Shown: positions 45,801 through 52,754 of the stretch, piece after piece
Layout: every line of letters begins with the position of its first letter
Numbering within the stretch: position 1 is the first letter of the stretch
Source: Pantoea cypripedii
GTDB lineage: Bacteria; Pseudomonadota; Gammaproteobacteria; Enterobacterales; Enterobacteriaceae
Direction of reading: 5' to 3'
DNA length: 64,000 bases
Assembly (NCBI RefSeq): GCF_011395035.1
Contig: NZ_CP024768.1
Location: 3,385,865-3,449,864 of the forward strand
The notes under the pieces: model-generated
Seen by the model: the letters and a program-made list of their open reading frames with translations, nothing else
The model's database searches: none
What the model was told of the DNA's origin: nothing
Position numbers and translations under genes: made by a program

Positions 45801-46434
45801 TCCAGCCGGTAGCCAGAACTTCCTGAGGGGAGACCAGGGTTCTGTTCTTCATTGTCAGCCACGTTTTATTCAGCTGCAGCGTGTCATGATAAGTCGGGTT
45901 ATGGTGGTTTTTGTCGTACTCCTCCACCACATTCAGTCTTTGCCTGATACTTTCTTCCAGACGGACATCTCCCCGCAGTGCACCGGCGAGTTTGACCGCC
46001 CATTTATCATGGTTGATCTTCAGTTCCCCCCGGAGCAGAGTTTTAAACTCATCCAGCTCAAATTTGGTGGGATGCTCGGGCTTCGCCAGCAGAGAACACA
46101 GCAAACCTGACATGTCGCTGGCAGAATTGATGCCAATCCCGGCAATGTCCTTCAGACAGTATGCTTCACCGTCCATTGATGCCCGAAACGGCTGGTCCTC
46201 TACCATCACCCTGAGCAGGCGACAGATATCGTCATTCTGTACCCACTCATTCCCATGAATGAATTGGTCAACTGTCAGCCTGAAACTGGCCAGTTCGAAT
46301 GAATTCAAACTTCGCATGTCACCATTCGGTTCAGTATCAACAGGTGTCGAGGGACTACCGGCTTCAGCAAAGTTTAAGGAGTCAGTCAGGTCGGATAACG
46401 AAGTGAAACGCACAAGGGATTCATACGAATTCAT
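39874..46434 (-). CDS. Giant toxin-like protein of unknown function
   Basis: An uninterrupted frame of about 2186 residues. I do not recognise the family. Residues 1-900 are mostly charged helix with coiled-coil-like stretches (EEKVATQLTGLQKVLSHIREQ). Hydrophobic segments lie at about 831-848, 917-965 and a Gly-rich one at 1484-1535 (LISVLLIPVTGGLGGLGMG), the latter followed by DRTEDEQSALFDIYIALLTEG. This order resembles membrane-translocation regions of large bacterial toxins. A basic RRRVKR (about 1112-1117) opens an Asn/Thr/Ser-rich linker. Residues 1650-2050 look beta-rich. The end (2107-2158) is LysM-like (PGDNLSRLGRKF ... LIPAGTQLKI). No Sec signal, RTX repeat, Rhs or PAAR motif is seen. 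Start: ATG 46434 or GTG 46443, both with poor ribosome sites. A+T content is high (42481-42540 has 20 G+C of 60). It sits between thyA and ppdA, adjacent in E. coli, so it was probably acquired. Confidence 0.85.
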   Translation of the reverse strand: MNSYESLVRFTSLSDLTDSLNFAEAGSPSTPVDTEPNGDMRSLNSFELASFRLTVDQFIHGNEWVQNDDICRLLRVMVEDQPFRASMDGEAYCLKDIAGIGINSASDMSGLLCSLLAKPEHPTKFELDEFKTLLRGELKINHDKWAVKLAGALRGDVRLEESIRQRLNVVEEYDKNHHNPTYHDTLQLNKTWLTMKNRTLVSPQEVLATGWKEKDVLRVPPEVRSEVKQAQESIKAFEAVIKEIWTPERENRASDGLADRMNEVIHHSGAALAEAMTTLCSFAAEETTGKLYTLHEEAVLRVMAANAMEIAKRDGGMMLLEGKVREEMLAFLEKKPSDESRQAKMIDLLARQFREGAEKNEYLQKRLTTATYKAVDAYRKSRRKSLLKSTEVLQHALEKSKRLRVILEREAGKKSPLKALTDAMQRNEDSLNRALDTFSLSQPDWKQNLKTARDLIRQSYADANFENGVAKAVDGFIAGFHSAGKLMKKAGVKLDKVLHIPVPGKELPKDKLSELSTLMVTLDSVADLATSFSEPFVASTASLKRIRHKVNTSATTELQLKREVKSTTNSDMMLEAMLDVSLADEAAVRRRVAKQHDLEEKVATQLTGLQKVLSHIREQLGAAFENRIADMYQRFGVHKGDYLSKVQSLRHHYLAKFTQLEKQISEAARPERKSDERAAKDLFAAANSMTALGKNLSREIRSISELDVGIKFGYNSYDKNIVQDLMSFAAQQCGEEFEAWMEAEPDKRFRTSDVTAKMQRIVRQIQSQLMDPDRTIMRRAKDPQNALLNAALEQELRNMMNRVQDKAATLDQLLAQTPKISDIVRKKLYQKAVTGTIFGVLSAVTSLDPLTEIIASASRATELIRILWPTKYKTVADQLNQWTEASSKRKAVEKVGQRHRPHAMAKLKQRELVKAFTNIISVFVPAVVTVPFTLPFALYGMATRPEKFIKSVVSELPLSLAIALGYEAYSETVELHQDVLRDKQDHNVEHIKDDLRRCRKNPEKLDVRLKAYDKLDPTFQRAVFELNEEIKKEEKFVREDNRGLVAEAEKARKEFEAKFARNNANLRGEVGKKIEGRQTEVNPHGVNDLQVTDSNKVISLDGEGDGMIRRRVKRNTTAVAENAIPVSVENTITENTVTTPQKSHDEMINESVNGAIIESVPDNDKGNLIHDSQAWIDDYNTNWLKKSGFQPPAETGKFDWERKVDIYYSAAPKSAAPHDAIRDRYDDDEKKGTITFREYAVGEHLRKGWGLADDLVARPPVNDPTFTKMLDALKETNLQEDYLGEIDAYYNRPEVKEYAEVLYRVKLKAIIRDHFIFSAKSAGYNLEDVRARIERGEVYTLSIGGQNISDMVCIKRNDSNGYLFVSLYDGKVFEVNWHQKENVIEFNGVEQATEWYARMKAGLPLKQLKSVPTFKMADDGAILNIKDVDDRFRTEAHEEILEMNTASGFSDRLLEFKSGNLKSDVDYLIKSSGEQYRDKVIDIIGKVGTLISVLLIPVTGGLGGLGMGVGAKLATFISSAAFSWLVTIGTGVLPKVYQGIKADRTEDEQSALFDIYIALLTEGAGHLLGELLSTIKNNALKNFAKYLKCAPEDVPAHLKTKLFDRIAKKFKKFSKDGELTIDNLASGTGTPSSRLSVDSGKSFGAGPEYAEFKFIDEGLELPETHVKKITGDFDNDIEQFKKLYGTPGNTATPDELKYRTMAWILNNSGYKVQVGTVTVTTSTGSTSKNLVLKISKPGKEDGYIYFKNGARSGSNGSTGNVFNESHGAKIFKQNDFVKSYASDMGLDDNFVKVQWGDSFSGSDSLTKTTEIVNSPAWVKDKAIESLAGKSSLASKTSVPAKPGYDSVKAGFNSMTSHATIEFFSYLGSQVKSGVSGKPYSFSDLRTEVYKPDATLRFTNTLGGTITVGTSLHLLGPAASGNTNNVTIYNYSGGKAVTTNIAYNSNSQINLSVGDAGRSSGLDYEYSKVRIKGKVARVNDQDLVNHENRIKTSLGTNTDISKLNAPIIIVIDKSKIPNLQPGNKMPSEIPNEAIVGIITEENKIQEVSVITEKLLGRKVPVTSLKVEKTPAALRAEQEAAQQINTVSVAEPEGANNASTTENYSSLPGDNLSRLGRKFQSRYPNGSDAAAIIYEDNKGKLPAGQRKLHLIPAGTQLKIRTLPDQTTEQNNQTDSRNAASFLRFGRPN

Positions 46435-46598
46435 AAGCTGCACTTTTTAAGTCAATAACGTATTGGTCGTATGATAAAGAGGGGGGTCAGAGGGGACTTT
46501 CGAAAAAGGAATAAAGATTATGTTTTTAGCTTGTTTAGCAGAAGATAACTTTGGGTTATTCGTTTCACCGGGAAAGGCTAACGCTTAGCCGGAAACAA

Positions 46599-46624
46599 AA
46601 AAGCCCTGCGCAGGCAGGGCTTTT
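46599..46624 (-). terminator. thyA terminator
   Basis: The stem AAAAGCCCTGC/GCAGGGCTTTT (loop GCAG) lies 17 bp after the thyA stop and is followed by a T-run on the minus strand. It would shield the giant gene from thyA transcription, so that gene needs its own promoter. Confidence 0.88.
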
Positions 46625-46641
46625 GGCAACCTTTTTAAGGT

Positions 46642-47436
46642 TTAAATCGCGACCGGCGCTTTGATGGCTGGATGCGGATCGTAACCTTCAATCTCGAAAT
46701 CTTCGAACTGATAATCAAAGATCGAGGCTGGCTTACGCTTGATGACCAGCTTCGGCAACGGGCGCGGTTCGCGGGTCAGTTGCAGGCGTGCCTGTTCCAG
46801 GTGGTTGCTGTACAGATGGGTATCGCCACCGGTCCAGACAAAATCACCCACCTCAAGGTCACACTGCTGCGCCACCATATGCACCAGCAAGGCGTAGCTG
46901 GCGATGTTGAAGGGCAGACCGAGGAAGATGTCGCATGAGCGCTGATACAGCTGGCATGAAAGCTTGCCATTCGCCACGTAGAACTGGAAGAACGCGTGGC
47001 ACGGTGCCAGTGCCATCTGATCCAGCTCACCCACATTCCACGCCGAAACGATGATGCGGCGCGAATCCGGGTCGCGTTTCAGTTGCTCAATCACGCGGGA
47101 AATCTGGTCAATCTCTTCACCGCTGGCGCTGCCCCAGCTGCGCCATTGTTTGCCGTATACCGGGCCAAGATCACCGTTTTCATCCGCCCATTCATCCCAG
47201 ATGGTGACGTTGTTGTCTTTCAGGTAACCAATATTGGTTTCACCTTTCAGGAACCACAACAATTCATGAATGATGGAGCGCAGGTGGCATTTCTTGGTGG
47301 TGACCAGCGGAAAACCGTCCTGCAAATTGAAACGCATCTGGTGGCCAAAAATGGAGAGCGTGCCAGTGCCGGTACGGTCGGCCTTTTCTGCGCCTTCATT
47401 CAGCACATGTTGCATCAGATCCAGATACTGTTTCAT
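46642..47436 (-). CDS. thyA: Thymidylate synthase
   Basis: ThyA methylates dUMP to dTMP with methylene-tetrahydrofolate. From the ATG at 47436 it is 264 residues, the E. coli length. The nucleophile Cys146 is in LAPCHAFFQF, and the phosphate-binding RRIIVSAWN and folate-side QRSCDIFLGLPFNIASYA are intact. The start overlaps the lgt stop by four bases (ATGA); upstream codons to 47481 lie within lgt and are discarded. In E. coli ppdA follows directly; here a terminator and the giant gene intervene. Confidence 0.97.
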   Translation of the reverse strand: MKQYLDLMQHVLNEGAEKADRTGTGTLSIFGHQMRFNLQDGFPLVTTKKCHLRSIIHELLWFLKGETNIGYLKDNNVTIWDEWADENGDLGPVYGKQWRSWGSASGEEIDQISRVIEQLKRDPDSRRIIVSAWNVGELDQMALAPCHAFFQFYVANGKLSCQLYQRSCDIFLGLPFNIASYALLVHMVAQQCDLEVGDFVWTGGDTHLYSNHLEQARLQLTREPRPLPKLVIKRKPASIFDYQFEDFEIEGYDPHPAIKAPVAI

Positions 47437-48314
47437 TTTACCTCTCGTGGTTGTTGCTGTGGGTGACGACGATACGCCCAAATCATCATAATCACGCCAG
47501 CCAGAATCATTGGAGTCGAGAGAATCTGCCCCATACTGATACCGCCGTCGAACAGACCCAGCTGCGCGTCCGGCTGACGGAAGAATTCAACAATAATACG
47601 GAATGCGCCGTAGCCAATCAGGAACAGTCCCGACACACTGCCCATCGGGCGCGGCTTGCGAATAAACAGGTTGAGGATGATGAACAGCACCACCCCTTCC
47701 AGCATCAGTTCATACAGCTGTGACGGATGACGCGGCAGTACGCCGTAGGTATTCAGCAGGGATTGATACTGCGGGTTAGTGGCCGCCAGCGCCACGTCTT
47801 CGCTGCGCGAACCCGGGAACAGCATGGCGAATTTAAAATCAGGTGCCACACGGCCCCACAGTTCACCATTGATAAAGTTACCGAGACGGCCAGCACCAAG
47901 GCCAAATGGGATCAATGGTGCAATAAAATCAGAGACCTGGAAGAAAGTACGTTTGGTACGACGGGCAAAGATCAGCATAACCACGATCACGCCCATCAGG
48001 CCGCCGTGGAACGACATCCCACCATCCCAGACTTTGAACAGATACAGCGGATTCTCAAGGAACAATGGCAGGTTGTAGAACAACACATAGCCGATGCGGC
48101 CACCGAGGAATACGCCGAGGAAACCGGCATATAACAGGTTTTCCACTTCCTCTTTTTTCCAGCCGCTGCCCGGCTTATTGGCACGACGCACCGCCAGCCA
48201 CATAGCGAATATAAAGCCCACCAGATACATCAAACCGTACCAGTGGAGCGAAATCGGCCCGACGGAGAAAATCACCGGGTCAAATTGGGGAAAAGCGATA
48301 TAGCCGTTAGTCAT
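47433..48314 (-). CDS. lgt: Prolipoprotein diacylglyceryl transferase
   Basis: Lgt transfers diacylglycerol from phosphatidylglycerol to the lipobox Cys of prolipoproteins at the inner membrane. It has 293 residues with seven transmembrane helices. The essential His103 lies in MSFHGGLMG, and Arg143 lies in the Lgt signature GAGRLGNFINGELWGR. The gene is coupled to thyA by a four-base overlap and lies 111 bp after ptsP. Substrates in this window include YgdI, YgdR, MltA and the outer-membrane factor at 58.9 kb. Confidence 0.97.
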   Translation of the reverse strand: MTNGYIAFPQFDPVIFSVGPISLHWYGLMYLVGFIFAMWLAVRRANKPGSGWKKEEVENLLYAGFLGVFLGGRIGYVLFYNLPLFLENPLYLFKVWDGGMSFHGGLMGVIVVMLIFARRTKRTFFQVSDFIAPLIPFGLGAGRLGNFINGELWGRVAPDFKFAMLFPGSRSEDVALAATNPQYQSLLNTYGVLPRHPSQLYELMLEGVVLFIILNLFIRKPRPMGSVSGLFLIGYGAFRIIVEFFRQPDAQLGLFDGGISMGQILSTPMILAGVIMMIWAYRRHPQQQPREVK

Positions 48315-48425
48315 CTTTCACCATGGAATTTTCTGCCCTGAAAACGGTGTGGCCAGGGGCAATTCAATAAAGGCTGCGCATAATAGCACAGCGGTGTTTT
48401 CATAAATGCCGCAGAAATGTAAACC

Positions 48426-50672
48426 TTAGCGACCACCGCGAATCAATCCACCCAGGCCGCGTCGCTCCATAAAAGCGGAGACCTGATGGCGGACTTCCGA
48501 AGCGGTGTGGGCCGCCACGACCTGCTCGCTCAGCTTCTGCGTTTCTTCTTTATCGAGATGACGCAGCAGATACTTCACGCGCGGGATATTTTTACCGTTC
48601 ATGCTGAGGTGGTGATAACCCAGCCCCACCAGCAGCGCGACACACATTGGATCGCCCGCCATTTCACCACACAGCCCCAGTTCCAGCTTGGCCTTGTGGG
48701 CTTCCTGCGCAATGGTTTGCAACGCGCGCAACATCGCCGGATGCAGCGGATCGTAAAGATTCGCCACCCGCGTATTGTTGCGATCCACCGCCAGCAGATA
48801 CTGGGTCAAATCGTTGGTGCCAACCGAGACAAAATCGACACGATCCGCCAGATGCGGGATCAGAAACAGCATCGACGGGACTTCGATCATCACCCCAATG
48901 CGCGGCTTCGGAATGATGTAACCCAGCATTTCTTCCACTTCCCGCCCGGCACGATCAATCAGACGACGCGCGTCCTCGATCTCATCAATATGGCTGATCA
49001 TCGGCAGCAAAATGCTGAGATTGCCCGAGGCCGCATTGGCGCGCAGCATAGCGCGCACCTGCACCAGAAAGATTTCCGGCTGGTCGAGGGTTAAACGGAT
49101 ACCGCGCCAGCCGAGGCAGGGATTCTCCTCGCTGATTGGCATATACGGCAGTTGCTTATCCGCGCCGACATCCAGGGTACGCAGCGTCACCGGCTTGTTG
49201 TGGAACAGTTGCAGCATGCCCTGATACTGCGCCACCTGCTCCTCTTCCGACGGGAAGCCGTTTTGCAACATAAAGGGAATTTCGGTGCGATACAGACCAA
49301 TGCCATCGACCCAGCTGTCGAGCGCGCGTTCATGCTCCGGGCTGAGACCGGCATTGAGCATCACCTGCACGCGTTCACCGCTTTTCAGTTCACCTGGTTG
49401 CTCAACCACATCTTCAGCCATTTTGCTCAGCGCGTTCTCTTCGCTGATCAGCCTCTGATATTCCTGCACCAACACGGGCTCTGGATCGATCAGCAACTCG
49501 CCGCGATAACCGTCAACAATCAGCAGGCGTTTGTTGAGCTGGGCGGGCAGGATATCTGCCCCCATCACCGTCGGGATCCCCATGGCACGCGTCAGGATCG
49601 CCGCATGCGAGTTCGCCGCGCCATCGCGCACCACCACCCCGGCCAGCCGCTCGTGGGGCAGTTCGGCCAGCGTGGTTGCGGTTAGCTCATCGGCAACCAG
49701 CACAAAACGTTCCGGCCAGGCATTGGTGCCCACCAGGGAATCGTCGAGGTGGAACAGCAGACGCTGGCCCAGCACGCGGAGATCCCCGGCCCGCTCGCGC
49801 AGATATTGATCCTGCAAGCTGGCAAACTGGGCGGCAAACTTCTCGATCACCGTTTTGACCGCCCATTCCGCGACGGATCCGCGTTCGATCTCGGCAAACA
49901 GATCTTTTTTCAGGCGCGCGTCAGTCAGCAGGTGCGAATACAAATCGAAGATCGCCGCGCTCTCTTTCTGCACGCTGGCGGTAAAACGTTTACTGAAGCG
50001 GCGGAATTCATTGGCGGCCTCGCTCATGGCGACGGCCAGACGGTCGCGTTCGCGCTGCACATCCAGCGTTGAAGCGGCGGAAACCTGATCAAGCAGCGGC
50101 TGGGTCTCATCAACCCAGCCTGGCGCTACCGCGACACCTGGCGAGGCGGCAATGGCTTTTACTCGCGACTGACGGAATTGACCAAAGAGCTGACCCAGCT
50201 GCGATTGCGACAGCAGTGCCGCCATCTGGGTGGCCAGCGTAACCAGGAAAGATTCTTCACTTTCGTCGAACTGCCGATGCTCGCGCTGCTGCACCACCAG
50301 CACGCCAAGAAGCTGGCGGCGGCTGATAATGGGCACGCCGAGGAAGGAGCGATAGCGCTCCTCTTTCACAGAAGGAATGTATTTGAAGCTGGGGTGGCTC
50401 TGCGCATCGGCGAGGTTAATCGGCTCGGCCAGGCGGCCAACCAGACCCACAATACCTTCGTCAAATGCCAGCGTGACCGTGCGGCCACGCGGTTTTTTCA
50501 GCCCGCGTGTTGCCATCAGGTAATAGCAGCGACGATCGTGATCGGCGAGGTAGACCGAGCAGACCTCGGTCTCCATCGCAAGGCAAATCTCGTTTACCAG
50601 AAGGTCGAGTGCTTCATTCAGACGCGGCGCACTCGCCACTTTTTCTACTATTTCGCGCAACTGAGTGAGCAT
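48426..50672 (-). CDS. ptsP: Phosphoenolpyruvate-protein phosphotransferase PtsP (EI-Ntr)
   Basis: PtsP is enzyme I of the nitrogen PTS. It passes phosphate from PEP to NPr and then EIIA-Ntr, linking nitrogen and potassium control. It has 748 residues: an N-terminal GAF domain (about 1-155) that senses glutamine in E. coli, then the EI phosphohistidine domain with His356 in GAANSHAAILTRAMG, and the PEP-binding barrel with DVGADKQLPYM, GWRGIRL and LGLCGEMAGDP. It starts 12 bp after rppH and forms an rppH-ptsP transcription unit. Confidence 0.96.
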   Translation of the reverse strand: MLTQLREIVEKVASAPRLNEALDLLVNEICLAMETEVCSVYLADHDRRCYYLMATRGLKKPRGRTVTLAFDEGIVGLVGRLAEPINLADAQSHPSFKYIPSVKEERYRSFLGVPIISRRQLLGVLVVQQREHRQFDESEESFLVTLATQMAALLSQSQLGQLFGQFRQSRVKAIAASPGVAVAPGWVDETQPLLDQVSAASTLDVQRERDRLAVAMSEAANEFRRFSKRFTASVQKESAAIFDLYSHLLTDARLKKDLFAEIERGSVAEWAVKTVIEKFAAQFASLQDQYLRERAGDLRVLGQRLLFHLDDSLVGTNAWPERFVLVADELTATTLAELPHERLAGVVVRDGAANSHAAILTRAMGIPTVMGADILPAQLNKRLLIVDGYRGELLIDPEPVLVQEYQRLISEENALSKMAEDVVEQPGELKSGERVQVMLNAGLSPEHERALDSWVDGIGLYRTEIPFMLQNGFPSEEEQVAQYQGMLQLFHNKPVTLRTLDVGADKQLPYMPISEENPCLGWRGIRLTLDQPEIFLVQVRAMLRANAASGNLSILLPMISHIDEIEDARRLIDRAGREVEEMLGYIIPKPRIGVMIEVPSMLFLIPHLADRVDFVSVGTNDLTQYLLAVDRNNTRVANLYDPLHPAMLRALQTIAQEAHKAKLELGLCGEMAGDPMCVALLVGLGYHHLSMNGKNIPRVKYLLRHLDKEETQKLSEQVVAAHTASEVRHQVSAFMERRGLGGLIRGGR

Positions 50673-50684
50673 AAAGGGCGTGGC

Positions 50685-51212
50685 CTATCCTCTCTTACGT
50701 CGATGGGCTGCGGCATTTCGCGGCCCCGCACTCTCCTGCATAGTCATCACCACGCCAGCGAATTCCTTCATTACGCGGCGATAGACGTCACGTTTGAAGG
50801 AGACAACCTGACGCACCGGATACCAGAAGCTGACCCAGCGCCAGCCATCAAACTCTGGCGTGCTGCTGTGTTGCACATTGATATCCGCGTCACTACTCAT
50901 CAACTGCAGAAGAAACCACTTTTGTTTCTGGCCGATACACACCGGCTTTGTGTCCCAACGCACCAAACGTTTTGGCAATTTGTAACGTAACCAGTTACGG
51001 GTTGAAGCAAGTATTCGAACATCTTTGCGGTGCAAACCCACTTCTTCAAACAGTTCGCGATACATCGCCTGTTCTGCGGTTTCACCGGGATTGATGCCTC
51101 CCTGGGGAAATTGCCAGGAGTGCTGTCCAAAGCGCCTGGCCCATAACACTTGTCCTTGCCTGTTACAGATTACGATACCAACATTCGGGCGGTAGCCATC
51201 ATCATCGATCAC
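50685..51212 (-). CDS. rppH: RNA pyrophosphohydrolase RppH (NudH)
   Basis: RppH removes pyrophosphate from 5'-triphosphate mRNA ends, opening them to RNase E decay, and also hydrolyses dinucleoside polyphosphates. It has 175 residues. The Nudix box is at about 38-60 (GGINPGETAEQAMYRELFEE, then VG), with the metal-binding Glu residues intact. The N-terminus MIDDDGYRPNVGIVICN is characteristic. It diverges from mutH across a region with DnaA boxes. Confidence 0.96.
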   Translation of the reverse strand: MIDDDGYRPNVGIVICNRQGQVLWARRFGQHSWQFPQGGINPGETAEQAMYRELFEEVGLHRKDVRILASTRNWLRYKLPKRLVRWDTKPVCIGQKQKWFLLQLMSSDADINVQHSSTPEFDGWRWVSFWYPVRQVVSFKRDVYRRVMKEFAGVVMTMQESAGPRNAAAHRRKRG

Positions 51213-51896
51213 TGGACTACCTCAAAGCTAAATTTGAATAGCTTGATTGTTTCACACTCCTTACAGGCGGTAAACCACTGGATATCTGGGGTGATGACGG
51301 AATAATTACAGGATAACTCACAGAGTTTAGCCAGGTTATAAACAGGGGAGCCGATTTCAGGGCGATTTTATTCACCTTTTCTGTGGATAGCTTTGTGCAG
51401 AACACGGGAATTAATTGAATAACCGCTTCGGAAAAGTCTTATCATAACAGGACCAGACAATAATAAAATCCAATATTCTCTTATAGATAAAAGATAATAA
51501 CGGATATTTTCAGGCCAAAAAACCGGGAGCGGATAACCTCCTGTTGGTGAATTGGTTAAAGATCGACCTCCGTCGTTTTTATCCACAGAGAATGTCCTAA
51601 ACCTGGTCAGAAATGGGAAAAAAAGCCAGCAAATCGCTAAAGTCAAGGCTGTAAATGGAAACAGTGGTGGGTTAAAGCCGGGGTTATCCCATCTTTCTGT
51701 GGATAACTGGGTTTAAGATCCTGTTTATTGTCGATAACAAACCGGGATAACCCCGCATGCCTTTGCCAGCCGTGAAATGGCAGCAAATAAAAAAGCACGC
51801 TGAATCATGCTATTATCTGCAAAATATCTGGCTGCATTTTGTGGACAACCTGCACCCGCCACAACTGTTTACTATTTAATCAACATGAGTAAAACC
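51213..51896. other. Long rppH-mutH intergenic region
   Basis: This 684-bp gap has no gene. It is A+T-rich in its left half (51460-51530) and contains a series of TTATCCACA-like DnaA boxes plus a 12-bp inverted repeat, annotated separately. It must also hold the divergent rppH and mutH promoters. Confidence 0.7.
51382..51755. promoter_or_regulatory. DARS2-like DnaA-reactivating region
   Basis: In E. coli DARS2, which regenerates ATP-DnaA, lies between mutH and rppH (ygdP). Here the same gap carries two perfect DnaA boxes (TTATCCACA at 51579-51587; TGTGGATAA at 51698-51706) and one-mismatch boxes at 51382-51390 (TGTGGATAG) and 51729-51737 (TGTCGATAA). The last two right-hand boxes lie between perfect 12-bp inverted repeats CGGGGTTATCCC (51679-51690) and GGGATAACCCCG (51744-51755), which I take as the core. 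I could not place IHF or Fis sites with confidence. Confidence 0.75.
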
Positions 51897-52583
51897 ATGA
51901 GTTCCCCTGCTTTACTGCCTGAGCCACCAAAAAATGAAGCGGAATTACTGCAACGCGCCCGGCAGCTGGCAGGCCAGACCTTTGCCGCCCTTGCCGCGCA
52001 GCTGGGTCTGCCGATGCCTGCCAATCTGAAGCGGGATAAAGGCTGGGTGGGGATGCTGCTGGAGATGCACCTCGGTGCCAGCGCGGGCAGTAAAGCGGAG
52101 CAGGATTTTGCTCATCTCGGTATCGAGCTGAAAACCATCCCGGTCGATGCGCTGGGAAAACCACTGGAAACCACCTTTGTCTGTGTCGCCCCACTCACTG
52201 GCAATAGCGGCGTCACCTGGGCAACCAGCCATGTGCGCCATAAGCTGGCACGCGTATTGTGGATTCCGGTGGAAGGCGACCGCGCACTGCCGCTGGCGGA
52301 ACGTCGCGTTGGCTCGCCGCTGCTGTGGCATCCCAGTCCCGAGGAAGAGGAGCAGCTGCGCCATGATTGGGAGGAACTGATGGATATGATTGTGCTCGGC
52401 CAGGTCGAGCGTATCACCGCCCGTCACGGGGCCTGGTTGCAAATTCGTCCGAAAGCCGCCAACAGCAAAGCGCTGACCGAAGCCATCGGCGAGCATGGAG
52501 AGCCTATAATGACGCTACCTCGCGGCTTTTATCTCAAGAAGAGTTTCACCGGACCGTTGCTGGCGCGCCATTTTTTGCTGTGA
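51897..52583 (+). CDS. mutH: DNA mismatch repair endonuclease MutH
   Basis: MutH nicks the unmethylated strand at hemimethylated GATC when activated by MutS and MutL. From the ATG at 51897 it has 228 residues. The catalytic Asp70, Glu77 and Lys79 (DFAHLGIELKTIP) then carry the E. coli numbers, which supports this start; an ATG at 51885 and open frame to 51807 are alternatives. NLKRDKGWVGMLLE, SHVRHKLARVLWIPVEG and the C-terminal PRGFYLKKSF are conserved. An ERIC element follows. Confidence 0.95.
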   Translation: MSSPALLPEPPKNEAELLQRARQLAGQTFAALAAQLGLPMPANLKRDKGWVGMLLEMHLGASAGSKAEQDFAHLGIELKTIPVDALGKPLETTFVCVAPLTGNSGVTWATSHVRHKLARVLWIPVEGDRALPLAERRVGSPLLWHPSPEEEEQLRHDWEELMDMIVLGQVERITARHGAWLQIRPKAANSKALTEAIGEHGEPIMTLPRGFYLKKSFTGPLLARHFLL

Positions 52584-52592
52584 ACATGTAGA

Positions 52593-52715
52593 TACACGAA
52601 ATCATTCGAGGTGCAGCAAGGCGGCAAGTGGGTGAATCCTCAGGAGCTTACATAAGTAAGTGACTGGGGTGAGCACACGCAGCTAACGCAGCTGCAACTT
52701 GAATGATGAAGTGTA
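52593..52715. repeat. ERIC element
   Basis: A 123-bp enterobacterial repetitive intergenic consensus element. Its ends are inverted (TACAC-gaaa-TCATTC at 52593-52607; GAATGA-tgaa-GTGTA at the right), and the central palindrome GTGAATCCTCAGGAGCTTAC / AAGTAAGTGACTGGGGTGAG matches the classic ERIC1/ERIC2 primer regions closely. It lies between mutH and ygdQ, and its right end runs into a TATAAT hexamer. Confidence 0.93.
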
Positions 52716-52719
52716 TAAT
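52714..52719 (+). promoter_or_regulatory. Possible ygdQ -10 element at the ERIC edge
   Basis: TATAAT begins on the last two bases of the ERIC element and lies 35 bp upstream of the ygdQ start. No good -35 hexamer is found at 16-18 bp, so promoter activity is only a possibility. Confidence 0.35.
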
Positions 52720-52754
52720 CGCCGTTTACTTTTCGTTTAGGATTGAATGTACAC

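Noticed and set aside
39874..46434. Assignment of the giant gene to RTX, Rhs, CDI or autotransporter families
   Set aside because: No GGxGxD repeats, YD repeats, haemagglutinin/TPS domain, VENN motif or C-terminal barrel could be read in the translation.
51382..51755. A replication origin (oriC)
   Set aside because: DnaA boxes are present, but the neighbours are rppH and mutH rather than mnmG/mioC, and the pattern and location fit DARS2.
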